DNA of 44,387 nucleotides from Micavibrio sp. UBA5703 (GCA_002420015.1 DIHF01000038.1:1-44387), one strand, 5' to 3'. Positions 31,238 to 39,545 are shown, numbered from the stretch's first letter. A program made the numbers and translations. Notes: generated by a model from the letters alone, not told the origin.

Positions 31238-33046
31238 ATGACAAAACCCCTCGAACATATACGAAACTTCGCGATTATCGCCCATATCGACCACGGCAAG
31301 AGCACGCTGGCCGACCGCCTGATTCAGACCTGCGGCGGGCTGGAGCTGCGCGAGATGAAAGAACAGGTGCTCGACAACATGGATATCGAGCGCGAGCGCG
31401 GCATCACCATCAAGGCCCAGACCGTGCGCCTTGCGTACAAAGCCAAAGACGGCATCGAATACCAGTTGAATTTAATGGACACGCCCGGCCACGTGGACTT
31501 CTCCTACGAGGTTTCCCGCTCGCTGGCCTCCTGCGAAGGCTCGCTTCTGGTGGTGGATTCCACGCAAGGGGTGGAGGCGCAGACGCTGGCCAACGTCTAT
31601 ATGGCCATCGAGAACGACCATGAGGTTCTGCCGGTCATCAACAAGATCGACCTGCCCGCCGCCAATATCGAAGCCGCCCGGCGCGAGATCGAGGACGTCA
31701 TCGGCCTCGACGCTTCGGGCGCCGTTCCCTGCTCCGGCAAAACCGGGCAAGGCATCGGCGAGCTTCTGGAGGCCATCGTCACCACCCTGCCCGCACCCAA
31801 AGGCGATCCGAACGCCACGACCAAGGCGCTGCTGGTGGATAGCTGGTACGATTCATATCTTGGCGTTGTCATCCTCGTGCGCGTGGTGGACGGCTATCTG
31901 CGCAAGGGCCAGAAGATCCGCTTCGTGAACACCAAGGCCACCCGCGAAATCGACCGCGTCGGTATTTTCACGCCCAAGCATGTTTTGATCGACGAACTCG
32001 GCCCCGGCGAGATGGGCTTTATTACGGCGGGCATCAAGGATATTTCCGATACCAAAGTCGGCGACACCATCACCGACGAGCGCGATCAATGCGCAATGCC
32101 CCTGCCCGGCTTCAAGCCCTCGGTCCCGATGGTGTTTTGCTCGCTCTATCCCATCGACAACGGCGAGTACGAAAAGCTGAAAGACAGCCTGGCCAAACTC
32201 TCGCTCAACGATTCCTCCCTGCACTACGAACCCGAAAGCTCGCAGGCGCTCGGCATGGGTTTTCGCTGCGGGTTCCTTGGCCTTTTGCACATGGAGATTA
32301 TACAAGAGCGCCTGATGCGCGAGTTTGACCTCGACCTCATCCCCACCGCGCCCTCCGTGGTTTATCACATCTACCGCACCAACGGGGAAATGACGCCGCT
32401 GTACAACCCCGTCGACATGCCCGACCCCGTCTACGTGGCGCGCATCGACGAGCCGTGGATCAAGGCCACCATCCTCACGCCCGATGAATATCTCGGCGGG
32501 CTTCTGACTCTGTGCCAGGAACGGCGCGGCTCGCAGGTGGAGCTAACCTATGTCGGCTCCCGCGCCATGCTGGTGTATAAACTGCCGCTGAACGAAGTCG
32601 TCTTCGATTTTTACGACCGGCTGAAATCCATTTCCAAGGGCTATGCGAGTTTTGACTACGAACTGGACGGCTATGCGGAAAACGACCTTGTGAAGCTCGA
32701 CATCCGCGTGAATGAGGAACCCGTCGACGCGCTGGCCATGATCGTCCACCGCTCGCAGGCCGAGCGGCGCGGGCGGCAGCTTTGCGAAAGGCTCAAAGAC
32801 CTCATCCCGCGCCAGATGTTTAAAATCGCCATCCAGGCCGCCATCGGCGGGCGGATCATCGCCCGCGAATCCGTCTCCGCGCTGCGCAAGGACGTGACCG
32901 CGAAATGCTACGGCGGCGACATCACGCGGAAGAAAAAACTGCTCGAGAAGCAGAAAAAAGGCAAAGCCAAAATGCGCCAGTACGGCAACGTCGAAATCCC
33001 CCAAAGCGCCTTCATCGCGGCCCTGAAAATGGGGGATGAGAAGTGA
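31238..33046 (+). CDS. lepA: Elongation factor 4 (LepA), back-translocating GTPase
   Basis: LepA is a ribosome-associated translational GTPase that acts on the ribosome during stress or assembly. The 602-aa protein has the G1 motif AHIDHGKST, the switch LDNMDIERERGITIKAQTV, G3 DTPGHVDF, G4 NKIDLP, and the EF4-specific C-terminal domain with QAAIGGRIIARES and the Lys-rich GDITRKKKLLEKQKKGKAKM end. The ATG at 31238 begins MTKPLEHIRNFAIIAHIDHG as expected. A 49-residue upstream in-frame extension would overlap the divergent I78 gene and is rejected. Confidence 0.97.
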   Translation: MTKPLEHIRNFAIIAHIDHGKSTLADRLIQTCGGLELREMKEQVLDNMDIERERGITIKAQTVRLAYKAKDGIEYQLNLMDTPGHVDFSYEVSRSLASCEGSLLVVDSTQGVEAQTLANVYMAIENDHEVLPVINKIDLPAANIEAARREIEDVIGLDASGAVPCSGKTGQGIGELLEAIVTTLPAPKGDPNATTKALLVDSWYDSYLGVVILVRVVDGYLRKGQKIRFVNTKATREIDRVGIFTPKHVLIDELGPGEMGFITAGIKDISDTKVGDTITDERDQCAMPLPGFKPSVPMVFCSLYPIDNGEYEKLKDSLAKLSLNDSSLHYEPESSQALGMGFRCGFLGLLHMEIIQERLMREFDLDLIPTAPSVVYHIYRTNGEMTPLYNPVDMPDPVYVARIDEPWIKATILTPDEYLGGLLTLCQERRGSQVELTYVGSRAMLVYKLPLNEVVFDFYDRLKSISKGYASFDYELDGYAENDLVKLDIRVNEEPVDALAMIVHRSQAERRGRQLCERLKDLIPRQMFKIAIQAAIGGRIIARESVSALRKDVTAKCYGGDITRKKKLLEKQKKGKAKMRQYGNVEIPQSAFIAALKMGDEK

Positions 33047-33240
33047 CAGCTTGCTTAGGCGCTCCGCGCCTTAGCCAAGCTGTCATCCCGAACGCGGAGC
33101 GGAGGGATCTCCCGGCAAGCCTGAGATGTCTCGCTTCGCTCGACATGACAAATCCGTCATCCCGGAAAGCGCGCAGCGCTTATCCGGGATCCATGCGATT
33201 TTCACCACGAAGTAAACGAGGATCGGTTTCGTAAACTTGA
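33046..33240 (+). repeat. Repeat block downstream of lepA
   Basis: A long hairpin at 33046-33083 (ACAGCTTG...CAAGCTGT, loop TCC, one bulge) is followed by a family A variant (TGTCATCCCGAACGCGGAGCGGAGGGATCTC). A family B-like piece comes next (CGTCATCCCGG...CCGGGATCC, 33158-33200), then a TTCACCACGAAG fragment. No gene lies in this 250-base gap. Confidence 0.7.
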
Positions 33241-33297
33241 TTCCGTGAAAATATTTCCTTAAAGTCATCCTACGCTTACAATGGAGCAGTATCAGAA

Positions 33298-33768
33298 GTG
33301 ACGCAGCCTCAACCAGAAAGATCGAAAAAGGCGTTGTTGTTTACATTGGTAATACCGCCGCTGGTTCTATCGGCAATTCTAGGGCTCACTTCCTTCTCTC
33401 TTTTTCTCAATTTTTTCATAGCCGTATTTATCCCCTACGCTATTTCTGCCCTTCTTTTCGATGAATACGCCAGAAAAAAAGGCATCCTTGACTATAGCAG
33501 TTATGCTTGGGCTGGCTTCGCGATGGGAAGCATTTCAGGACCAATGCTGCTCTTCTTTGCAGGATTCTTTGAAAGCACTAATGCAATACAAACGAGAAAC
33601 CTGATAATTATAGGAATTTGCCTTGGATTTATATCAGGTTATATTTTGAGCAGTATATTTTGGGCCTTCGTAGTTAATAAAAAATCTGGTCCAAAATGGA
33701 TGGCTGTAGGTTGTCCCGTAGCGTTTTTTGCATATTTGTTCTGGGTCATAACATCTCTAGAGGACTAA
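33298..33768 (+). CDS. Hypothetical membrane protein, 156 aa
   Basis: I do not recognise the family. After a basic N-terminus (TQPQPERSKKALL) there are about four membrane helices: LVIPPLVLSAILGLTSFSLF and the following segment, WAGFAMGSISGPMLLFFAGF, NLIIIGICLGFISGYILSSI, and MAVGCPVAFFAYLFWVI. The start is a GTG at 33298 with GGAG twelve bases upstream. The DNA is far more AT-rich than lepA before it (for example 23 G/C in the 60 bases 33361-33420). It sits isolated between two repeat-filled gaps, which suggests an acquired gene. It has no obvious partner. Confidence 0.7.
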   Translation: MTQPQPERSKKALLFTLVIPPLVLSAILGLTSFSLFLNFFIAVFIPYAISALLFDEYARKKGILDYSSYAWAGFAMGSISGPMLLFFAGFFESTNAIQTRNLIIIGICLGFISGYILSSIFWAFVVNKKSGPKWMAVGCPVAFFAYLFWVITSLED

Positions 33769-34378
33769 CTACCTCGCAATGACTCGCTGTGTATTCGCTG
33801 TGTCCGCTGTGGTTCAAGAAATTTACGTCACCCCCGCGCAGGCGGGGGTCCGGCCTTTCAAATAAGCGACCGGATGCCCGCCGCAGTCTACCCCCGCCTT
33901 GAGCGGGGGCGGGCATGACGGGTGATGGAACAGCGCGTTGAACCCGTCGCGTCCTTTGGTGCGTTGCGGTTTAAAAACCACTAAGACACCAAGAATCACT
34001 AAGAAAGGTTATAAAACTTAGTGTCCCTTCGTGCCTTAGTGGTTTAAAAACAGGTTGGATTGCTTCGTCGGCTACGCCTCCTCGCAATGACGACTTTCAA
34101 AATTCGCGTTCATTCGTGTCCATTCGTGGTTTTTAAAATGATATCCCTCCGCTACGCGTTCGGGATGACAAAAAGACAGGACTCGTCGCGTCCGTTGCGT
34201 GCGTTGCGGTTTAAAAACAACCCCGCCGAAGGATTTCCGCTTCCCGCCCGTACCACAACCAAACGACAAGACGGCACCAACACGCCGAAGGCCGGGTATT
34301 GGCCATCCCGTACCCCCTTCCCGCACGTACCGTCTTCGTGCTAGATTGCGCTTATATTTCATAAAGGAGAAGAACCCC
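33769..34378. repeat. 610-base gene-free region packed with repeats
   Basis: No credible gene is seen. From left to right the region holds these parts: CACCCCCGCGCAGGCGGGGG and ACCCCCGCCTTGAGCGGGGG pieces (family B-like); a GCGTTGCGGTTTAAAAAC motif that recurs at 34197-34217; and a family E palindrome at 33975-34046 (AACCACTAAGACACCAAG paired with CTTCGTGCCTTAGTGGTT). These are followed by an inverted family D copy (34068-34092), a half family E unit (GTGTCCATTCGTGGTT) and an inverted family A copy (34139-34175). The ribosome-binding site AAGGAG of the next gene ends the region. Confidence 0.7.
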
Positions 34379-35083
34379 ATGCGCCCACTGATTGCCGCCG
34401 CTTTGTTGCTGATGTTTTCGCCCGCCGCCGCCAATGCCCAGGATTACAAGACGATCCTCGACATTCCGCCCGGCACCACGCTTGTTTCCCTGTCGGCGAC
34501 CGAACAGGTCGAGATCGAGCAGGATATTCTGGTCGCGCATCTTCAGTATCAGGCCACGAATTCCAATCCCAAGACGCTTCAGGATGAAATAAACAAGGTC
34601 ATGCAAAAAGCCGTCGAGGAAGCCAAAAAGGTCAAGGACATCGAAGTCTCCACCCAGCAATACTACGTGTACGAAACCCAGCCGCGCCTGATGCAGGGCA
34701 CGCAGGGGATGATGCTGCGCGGGAAAAATTCCGGCGCGATTCTCGAACTGACCGGCAAGCTGCAGGAAATGGGTTTGACCATGGGCGGTCTGGGCTACGA
34801 GGTTTCGCCCGAGGCTCTGGAGAAAACACGCGACGGCTTGCTTGAAAACGCGCTCGTGAAACTCAAGGCAAAGGCCGAGCGCACCGCCAAGGCGCTGGGC
34901 AAGGCCGAAGCCGAACTGCTCCAGATCAACGTCGATATGGGCGGCGGTTATTACCCGCAACCCATGATGATGCGCGGTGAAATGGCCGTGATGTCGGCAG
35001 ATGCGAAAATGGCCGCGCCTGTTGCCGATCCCGGCAAAAGCCAGGTCTCCCTGACCGTCAGCGCCCAGGCGTTGTTGAAGTAA
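34379..35083 (+). CDS. Periplasmic SIMPL (DUF541) domain protein
   Basis: This 234-aa protein begins at an ATG preceded by AAAGGAGAAGAA and has a clear cleavable signal peptide (RPLIAAALLLMFSPAAANA, cleavage before QDYK). The mature part is a SIMPL domain: VSLSATEQVEIEQDILVAHL, helical KTLQDEINKVMQKAVEEAKK, IEVSTQQYYVYETQP, and a KLKAKAERTAKALGKAEAEL helix. A Met-rich loop follows (PQPMMMRGEMAVMSADAKMA, about residues 195-215), then the closing strand SQVSLTVSAQALL. The Met-rich loop could bind copper, but this is inference. It is a distant relative of the SIMPL protein at 580. It is monocistronic and followed by a strong terminator. Confidence 0.88.
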   Translation: MRPLIAAALLLMFSPAAANAQDYKTILDIPPGTTLVSLSATEQVEIEQDILVAHLQYQATNSNPKTLQDEINKVMQKAVEEAKKVKDIEVSTQQYYVYETQPRLMQGTQGMMLRGKNSGAILELTGKLQEMGLTMGGLGYEVSPEALEKTRDGLLENALVKLKAKAERTAKALGKAEAELLQINVDMGGGYYPQPMMMRGEMAVMSADAKMAAPVADPGKSQVSLTVSAQALLK

Positions 35084-35105
35084 TCATCGAGAAAGAAATT
35101 TAAAC

Positions 35106-35140
35106 GGGGGCGCGTACCCGGTATGCGCCCCCTTTATTTT
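35106..35140 (+). terminator. Intrinsic terminator after the SIMPL gene
   Basis: GGGGGCGCGTACC pairs with GGTATGCGCCCCC (one mismatch), immediately followed by TTTATTTT. This is a strong rho-independent terminator. Confidence 0.9.
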
Positions 35141-35143
35141 GCC

Positions 35144-35178
35144 CGTCATCCTGAAGGGTCGAAGACCCTGAAGGATCT
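35144..35178 (+). repeat. Intergenic repeat family A copy
   Basis: CGTCATCCTGAAGGGTCGAAGACCCTGAAGGATCT matches the copies at 11801 and 40204 apart from the short variable palindrome (GGGTCGAAGACCC). Here it is followed directly by the left half of a family E palindrome. Confidence 0.75.
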
Positions 35179-35180
35179 AA

Positions 35181-35385
35181 AAAACCACAGATAAGCATAG
35201 ATTGAATTATACCTTCGTCATCACACGCTTTATGCGTGTGATCCACACCTGTCCACCGAAGCCCCGAAGGGCGAAGGCGGATGGATTACACGGACTTTAT
35301 TGCACGCCTACGTGCGTGCAATAGCCGTGTAATGACGATTTTGTAAATTTGCGTTCATCTGTGTTCATCCGTGGTTAAAAAAAAC
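35181..35385. repeat. Family E palindrome interrupted by a family C element
   Basis: The left arm (AACCACAGATAAGCATAGA, from 35182) and right arm (TCTGTGTTCATCCGTGGTT, ending near 35378) pair as in other family E units. They are separated here by the complete family C element at 35216-35337. This nested layout implies that family C inserted into an existing family E unit. Confidence 0.7.
35216..35337. repeat. Intergenic repeat family C, complete copy
   Basis: A 122-bp element has CGTCAT...ATGACG termini, a left palindrome (CACACGC...GCGTGTG), a GAAGCCC-GAAGGGCGAAG centre, and a right palindrome (GCACGCCTACGTGCGTGC). The copy at 42390-42521 shares the full layout. Confidence 0.82.
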
Positions 35386-35392
35386 AGAAAAC

Positions 35393-35431
35393 CACAAAAC
35401 AAAACGGCCGTCCATTGCGGGCGGCCGTTTC
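35393..35431 (-). terminator. Intrinsic terminator of the HU-family gene
   Basis: Read on the minus strand, AAACGGCCG pairs with CGGCCGTTT around CCCGCAATGGA, followed by a T-rich run (TTGTTTTG). It ends the DNA-binding protein transcript. Confidence 0.85.
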
Positions 35432-35456
35432 GATTTCTCACAAAAGAAAAATTGTC

Positions 35457-35744
35457 CTAGAGCAATTTGTCCTTCAGATCCTTCGCGATGCGGAAGGCCA
35501 CTTTTTTCTTGGCCGGGATCTTGATGGTTTCGCCGGTTGCCGGGTTGCGGCCCGTGCGCGCCTTCATCTGCTTAACCTGCAAAATGCCGAGGCCCGGAAT
35601 GCGGACGCGGTTGCCTTTTTTCAGGTGCTTGGTGAAGGAGTCCACCATGCCTTCCAGAAGCGCCGTAGCGTCCTTCTTGGACAGACCTTGCTTTTCTGCC
35701 AGCTCGGCAGCGACTTGTTTCAGAGTTACGGTTGGTTCAGCCAT
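35457..35744 (-). CDS. HU-family histone-like DNA-binding protein
   Basis: This 95-aa nucleoid protein bends and compacts DNA as a dimer. It has the helical N-terminal half (LKQVAAELAEKQGLSKKDATALL), the G-x-G-x-L turn in RIPGLGILQVKQ, the intercalating-arm motif ARTGRNPATGETIKIPAKKK with the conserved RNP, and the closing helix FRIAKDLKDKLL. The N-terminus MAEPTVTLKQV is a few residues longer than E. coli HU. The HU/IHF family is certain; whether the role is HU or a paralogue is not. AGGAAAGG precedes the ATG, and an intrinsic terminator follows. Confidence 0.93.
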   Translation of the reverse strand: MAEPTVTLKQVAAELAEKQGLSKKDATALLEGMVDSFTKHLKKGNRVRIPGLGILQVKQMKARTGRNPATGETIKIPAKKKVAFRIAKDLKDKLL

Positions 35745-35854
35745 AGTCTTACCTTTCCTGTAGTGGTTGAGTACGAATCTCTAATGTTTTCAAGCTTACA
35801 CCAAGATGGCCGGGTGAAAAAAGCTTTTAAACATTAATAAATACAACAATTCCT

Positions 35855-35930
35855 TAAAAATGGGAGCGCCCCCGCCGAAGGGATATCAAGCGGGGGCGCC
35901 TTCTCGGCACCCTTGGGGGAAAGGGTGCCC
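35855..35930 (-). terminator. Tandem hairpin terminator of the His/Tyr-rich protein gene
   Basis: On the minus strand two hairpins follow the stop. The first is GGCACCCTT/AAGGGTGCC (plus 35906-35929). The second is GCGCCCCCGC/GCGGGGGCGC (plus 35866-35899), leading to TCCCATTTTT. The second has the terminator T-run. Confidence 0.8.
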
Positions 35931-35950
35931 GGCGGAGAAGCCGTTATTTG

Positions 35951-36421
35951 TCAGTCGTGGTGACCGCAATCCGGGCCGTGTCTGTGGTGCCCATGATGCC
36001 CGCGGTGTTTGCGGAAATGCCCCGGCGGGAAGTGCCTGACCGGGCTGTAATAGACTGGCGGGTAATAACCATAATACGGCCATCCGTAAGCATAGCTATC
36101 ATAGTGCCTGCGGCCATGGCGGTGGCCCCTGTCGCGGTCATCATAATCGTCATCGTCATAATCCTGGCGGTCGCGGGGCCTGTCCCAATCCCCGTCGCGG
36201 TGGCGGCGGTCGTCGTTACCGCCCGAAGCCGCCACAACCTTCCACGAGCCGTCCGGCTGCCAGCAGACCTTGCCATATCCGGCCTCGATGTTGCCGCCGA
36301 CGCGGATGGAGTTGCCGTATTCACGGCAATAGGGTTCGTCATGCCCTGCCTGCGCGCTTTGCGCGGACAGTGTCGCCGGCACCAGAATCACGCCGGCCAG
36401 AAGTAAAGTCCTCAGTCTCAT
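35951..36421 (-). CDS. Secreted surface-antigen-like protein with His/Tyr/Asp-rich tail
   Basis: This protein of about 156 aa has a cleavable signal peptide (RLRTLLLAGVILVPATLSAQ, with cleavage after AQA). A short conserved block follows (YCREYGNSIRVGGNIEAGYG, then VCWQPDGSWKVV). This block matches the C-terminal motif C-REY-(x)-GG-(x)-YG-(x)-C-QPDGSW of the alphaproteobacterial 17-kDa-type surface antigen family. The second half is low complexity: alternating Arg/Asp (DDDDYDDRDRG), Tyr/Pro (YYGYYPPVYY) and His/Gly/Arg (KHRGHHGHHRHG), which could bind metal. An ATG at 36421 is preferred over one at 36427 by ribosome-binding-site spacing. It is divergent from the DUF3137 gene. Confidence 0.8.
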   Translation of the reverse strand: MRLRTLLLAGVILVPATLSAQSAQAGHDEPYCREYGNSIRVGGNIEAGYGKVCWQPDGSWKVVAASGGNDDRRHRDGDWDRPRDRQDYDDDDYDDRDRGHRHGRRHYDSYAYGWPYYGYYPPVYYSPVRHFPPGHFRKHRGHHGHHRHGPDCGHHD

Positions 36422-36554
36422 TGTCATGTCCTTGTCTTTAATATGTGCCTCGCAACGATGCACTTGCGTTGCGTTCGACAATAATACGGGTGCCCTGCAA
36501 AAACCCTTCGCGTCCGCAAATTCGGGCTTTGCCGCGCACGCGCCGTGCTTTAGC

Positions 36555-37577
36555 ATGGAACGTATGGTCGACAATCAGAACAACGGCAATAAAGATAATT
36601 TCGCTGGCAAGGTGCCGCAACCGGCCGATGCCCCGATCTTTTCCGCCGAACTCAAAAGGCTGATCGACGAGGCCGAAGAAAGCCGCCTCAACCTGATGAA
36701 GCAATATGAATTCAGAGGCTTCATGGCTTTTTCCCTCGGCATGCTGAGCGTGCTTGGCGGCGCAAGCGGTTTCGGCTGGTACTTCTTTTATAAATTTGAA
36801 ATTTTAAACGCGATCCTGTGTCAGGTCATCGGTGTCATACCGTTTTACTTCCTGCATCAGTTCAAAATGCTGCCGCTGCAAAAGTACAAGCGCGAGCACA
36901 AAACCATCTTCATGCCCAAACTGGCCGAAGCGCTCGGCGGGTTTCAATACAAGCCCAGAGGCGGCATCAAGGCCAAGGTTCTTCTGCCTGCAAAAATCCT
37001 GCCCTCGTTTGAAAAATATTCTGCGGAAGACTGCCTCTCCGGCGCGCATCAGGGAACCAAGATCATCATCTCCGAAGCGCACATGTCGCACAGCAAGCAC
37101 CGGGGCGAATATGTTTTCGACGGGGTCTTCGTACTCCTTGAATTGCCAGGCAATAAATTTCAGGGCCACACCATCGTCACGGCCGACAGCCACGCCTCCA
37201 GGCGCTGGAAGGACAAACGCTGGCAGGGGCTGAATCCGGTTCCCATCGCCAATCAAAGGCTGGCCGCGTTTTTCGAGGTCTTCAGCAACGCCCCCGGCGA
37301 GGCCGAAACTCTGGCCGGGGAAAACGTGCTGACGCAGCTTGCGGAGCTATCCGCCGAATTCGACAACGCGCATGTTTCCGTCGCGTTTTATGAGGGCAAA
37401 TACATCTTCATGATGATCCCTTACCGCGTCAACATGTTCGAACCTTCCGACCTCTATCTTCCCGTGGCGACGGCGGCGCAGGCCCAGCGCCACAAAAACG
37501 AGATCGAAAAGATCATATCAATTATTGATCTGCTCGGCACCTACGAACCCAAAAGCAGTTTAAGCAACGCGACTTAA
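36555..37577 (+). CDS. DUF3137 family membrane protein
   Basis: This protein of about 340 aa has an N-terminal hydrophilic region and two adjacent membrane helices (MAFSLGMLSVLGGASGFGWY and LNAILCQVIGVIPFYFLHQF, about residues 60-115). A long cytoplasmic domain follows, with motifs of the DUF3137 family: CLSGAHQGTKIIISEAHM, VFDGVFVLLELPGNKFQGHT, and a late VSVAFYEGKYIFMMIPY. The family is common in proteobacteria and has no established role. ATG codons at 36555 and 36564 are both possible starts, and a longer extension back to 36426 is rejected because it would overlap the divergent gene. A family B repeat follows immediately. Confidence 0.8.
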   Translation: MERMVDNQNNGNKDNFAGKVPQPADAPIFSAELKRLIDEAEESRLNLMKQYEFRGFMAFSLGMLSVLGGASGFGWYFFYKFEILNAILCQVIGVIPFYFLHQFKMLPLQKYKREHKTIFMPKLAEALGGFQYKPRGGIKAKVLLPAKILPSFEKYSAEDCLSGAHQGTKIIISEAHMSHSKHRGEYVFDGVFVLLELPGNKFQGHTIVTADSHASRRWKDKRWQGLNPVPIANQRLAAFFEVFSNAPGEAETLAGENVLTQLAELSAEFDNAHVSVAFYEGKYIFMMIPYRVNMFEPSDLYLPVATAAQAQRHKNEIEKIISIIDLLGTYEPKSSLSNAT

Positions 37578-37585
37578 GATCGCAT

Positions 37586-37734
37586 CGTCATCCCCGCAAG
37601 TGAAGCCGCTGCAAGCGGCGAAACGCAGGCGGGGATCCGGCATAACATGTGCGCGGCTTTGCCGCGCTCTTTTCTGGACCCCCGTCGTTTGTGTTCGCAA
37701 AAGCCTGCGGCTTTCGCTCACCACGGGGGTGACG
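37586..37734. repeat. Intergenic repeat family B copy
   Basis: The element starts CGTCATCCCCGC and ends GGGGGTGACG, with an internal GGCGGGGATCCGG and a GCGCGGCTTTGCCGCGC palindrome. It fills the space between the DUF3137 gene and the convergent 109-aa gene. Confidence 0.75.
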
Positions 37735-37756
37735 CCACTTTTATTGATACGTACCC

Positions 37757-38086
37757 CTACATCTCGGCGCGTAAAATAACGTCGGTTTCGCCGATCATCA
37801 CCGACTTCCGCGCCTTTTTCGGCAGAGGTATGCCGCAGCCCCGGCAATAAACCATCAGCGCCGCCGCAAGAAAGTCGCGGGAATATTCCACCATGACGGG
37901 GCGGGACTCGGCATCCAGCCTGTTCTCGTAGCGGACAAAAATCCTGCTTTCATCGTTGGTATCGGCGGCCAGCGTCGTAATGGCCCCTGCCGGCGGCTTC
38001 TTGCGCTCCTTCTGGACGCAAAATGCATAGAGTGCCTTATAGACCTCTTCATAGTCGAAAATAATTCTTCGGTCTTCACGCGGCAT
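37757..38086 (-). CDS. Hypothetical protein, 109 aa
   Basis: I do not recognise this protein. It is soluble, starts PREDRRIIFDYEEVYKALYAF, and has a central SRIFVRYENRLDAESRP strand pair and a VYCRGCGIPLPK segment. The CRGC pair could bind a metal. A second, shorter in-frame extension to 38095 begins at TTG and is not favoured. AAGGG lies about nine bases before the ATG. It is 20 bases downstream of the glycosyltransferase gene on the same strand, so the two probably form an operon. Confidence 0.7.
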   Translation of the reverse strand: MPREDRRIIFDYEEVYKALYAFCVQKERKKPPAGAITTLAADTNDESRIFVRYENRLDAESRPVMVEYSRDFLAAALMVYCRGCGIPLPKKARKSVMIGETDVILRAEM

Positions 38087-38106
38087 TACACACAACCCTT
38101 TTTCAC

Positions 38107-39330
38107 TTACTTCTTCCCGCCCATCTTCATGATTTCTCCGGCGATCTTTTCGGCCAGCTCCGACGGATCGAAATCCTTGTACTTCACGGCCAGCGCCTTC
38201 GCCGCATCGTTGAAAGATTCATCGCCCAGCATACGTCCGATCAATCCGCTCACCTGCTGCGGGCCGACCGCGCCGACAAGACCGCGTCCCGACTTCGTCC
38301 GGCCGATGGCTTTTGCGAACATCATCTGCTCGATATGCCCCGGCAGCAAAAGCTGCGGCACGCCGTTAAGGGCAAACGCGGCGGATATCCCCGAACTTGC
38401 ATGCGATATGCCGAGGTCGCATCCCTTGATAATTTTATCCAGCCTTACGGCTCCATCTATAATACGCACATGCGGTTTATCGAGTTTCTCCTTCGCCTTT
38501 GGCGGAATGCCGGGTGCGGATACGATAACATCATGGTCCTCCGGCAAACGGCTCAACGCCGCAAGACACGGCAGAAACGAGCGCGCCTCCGGGCGGATAT
38601 AGGCGAAAATGCGTTTGTTTTTTCCCTTGGCCCAGTTCACAGCCGCGCCGCTGCCCAGCGTATAGAACGGCCCGTAATATTTCGGCTTGTCCTTGCCTGA
38701 ACCGGCGCGGTCCGGGTAATGATCCAGTTCCGCGAAAGTCGTCAGAAACTCCGCATCCGTCTCCAGCGTGTCGGAAAATTTCTTCAGCTTGGGCAGGCCC
38801 GCAATCGACAGCGCCTGATTGACGTTGCCCAGCACAAATTCCTCGCGCTTTTTGATCGTCTCCGCATCAATCTTTTCCCAGTAGCGCATCAGCGGCATCG
38901 GGCTTGAGCGCGGCGGCACGTTATACCCGCCGCCGAAAGCCACCTTTTTGAACTTATAGCCTCTGGCCGCCAGCAGAGCCGTTGGTGCCGCCTGCGTCAC
39001 CAGAATGTCGGGCTTCACCAGATCGAAAAGCGAGCGCCACGCCAGGATCAACCCGGCCAGATCGGCGGGGCTGTCATAACCGCACGGGCGCAGATCGTCG
39101 GGGTAAATCAACGCGGGTCCGCGCTTCTTCCCCGCTGCCGAGCGCACGGGATAATACGGGGCCTGCAAAACTTTATAATCAAACCCTTCGGCGAACGGGC
39201 GTATCAGTCCGGGATTCTGAAGCGCGAAGAACAGCTCCGCCTTGCGTTTGGCAAGCGGCCTTGCGACCTCGGCGATCTGGGTCACATGCCCGAAATTTTT
39301 CCCTAGTTCCCATGAAAAAAGAATACGCAT
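38107..39330 (-). CDS. Glycosyltransferase, GT1/GT28-like (GT-B fold)
   Basis: This 407-aa protein begins MRILFSWELGKNFGHVTQ, the N-terminal strand and Gly-rich loop of UDP-glycosyltransferase-type GT-B enzymes. The C-terminal half contains FAYIRPEARSFLPCLAALS, an HVRIIDGAVRLDKIIKGCDL segment, ISHASSGISAAFALNGVPQL and LLPGHIEQMMFAKAI. The last two resemble the donor-binding HxGxGTxxEAxxxGxPxLxxPxxxDQ block of macrolide/sterol-type glucosyltransferases, with HIEQ in place of DQ. A 34-residue upstream extension is rejected as very Arg-rich. Substrate is unknown. The next gene downstream is the 109-aa hypothetical. Confidence 0.82.
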   Translation of the reverse strand: MRILFSWELGKNFGHVTQIAEVARPLAKRKAELFFALQNPGLIRPFAEGFDYKVLQAPYYPVRSAAGKKRGPALIYPDDLRPCGYDSPADLAGLILAWRSLFDLVKPDILVTQAAPTALLAARGYKFKKVAFGGGYNVPPRSSPMPLMRYWEKIDAETIKKREEFVLGNVNQALSIAGLPKLKKFSDTLETDAEFLTTFAELDHYPDRAGSGKDKPKYYGPFYTLGSGAAVNWAKGKNKRIFAYIRPEARSFLPCLAALSRLPEDHDVIVSAPGIPPKAKEKLDKPHVRIIDGAVRLDKIIKGCDLGISHASSGISAAFALNGVPQLLLPGHIEQMMFAKAIGRTKSGRGLVGAVGPQQVSGLIGRMLGDESFNDAAKALAVKYKDFDPSELAEKIAGEIMKMGGKK

Positions 39331-39545
39331 CCGCAGGAGTCTATGGGCGGCACGCCCCCAGAGCAAGGCTTTTGGGCGCTCGAAACGCCTATATCTGCGC
39401 ACAACTTTCCTGCGTTTCCAGAATGTTGCCATTCAGGCCGCATGCACAGGCAACCAGACGCAATCAGGAACAAATTAGTCATGATTTGTTAAGGAATTGG
39501 CCTTACAATTTCAGGGTAACGACAACGAATTTTTCAGAGAACATC
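39331..39545. other. Divergent intergenic region between glycosyltransferase and cheZ-like gene
   Basis: 215 bases hold no gene. The plus-strand open frame through here (from 38982) is the antisense of the glycosyltransferase. An AT-rich stretch (39475-39525) with TTGTTAAGG may carry the cheZ promoter, but no clean match was placed. Confidence 0.4.

Noticed and set aside
33769..34378. CRISPR array
   Set aside because: The repeats are heterogeneous palindromes in both orientations without regular spacers or cas genes.
39490..39512. CtrA site at TTAAGGAATTGGCCTTAC upstream of cheZ
   Set aside because: The spacing is ten bases, not seven.
38982..39545. N-terminal extension of the cheZ-like frame
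   Set aside because: It overlaps the divergent glycosyltransferase start and encodes an Arg-rich nonsense-like sequence; the CheZ-like part begins at the ATG at 39546.
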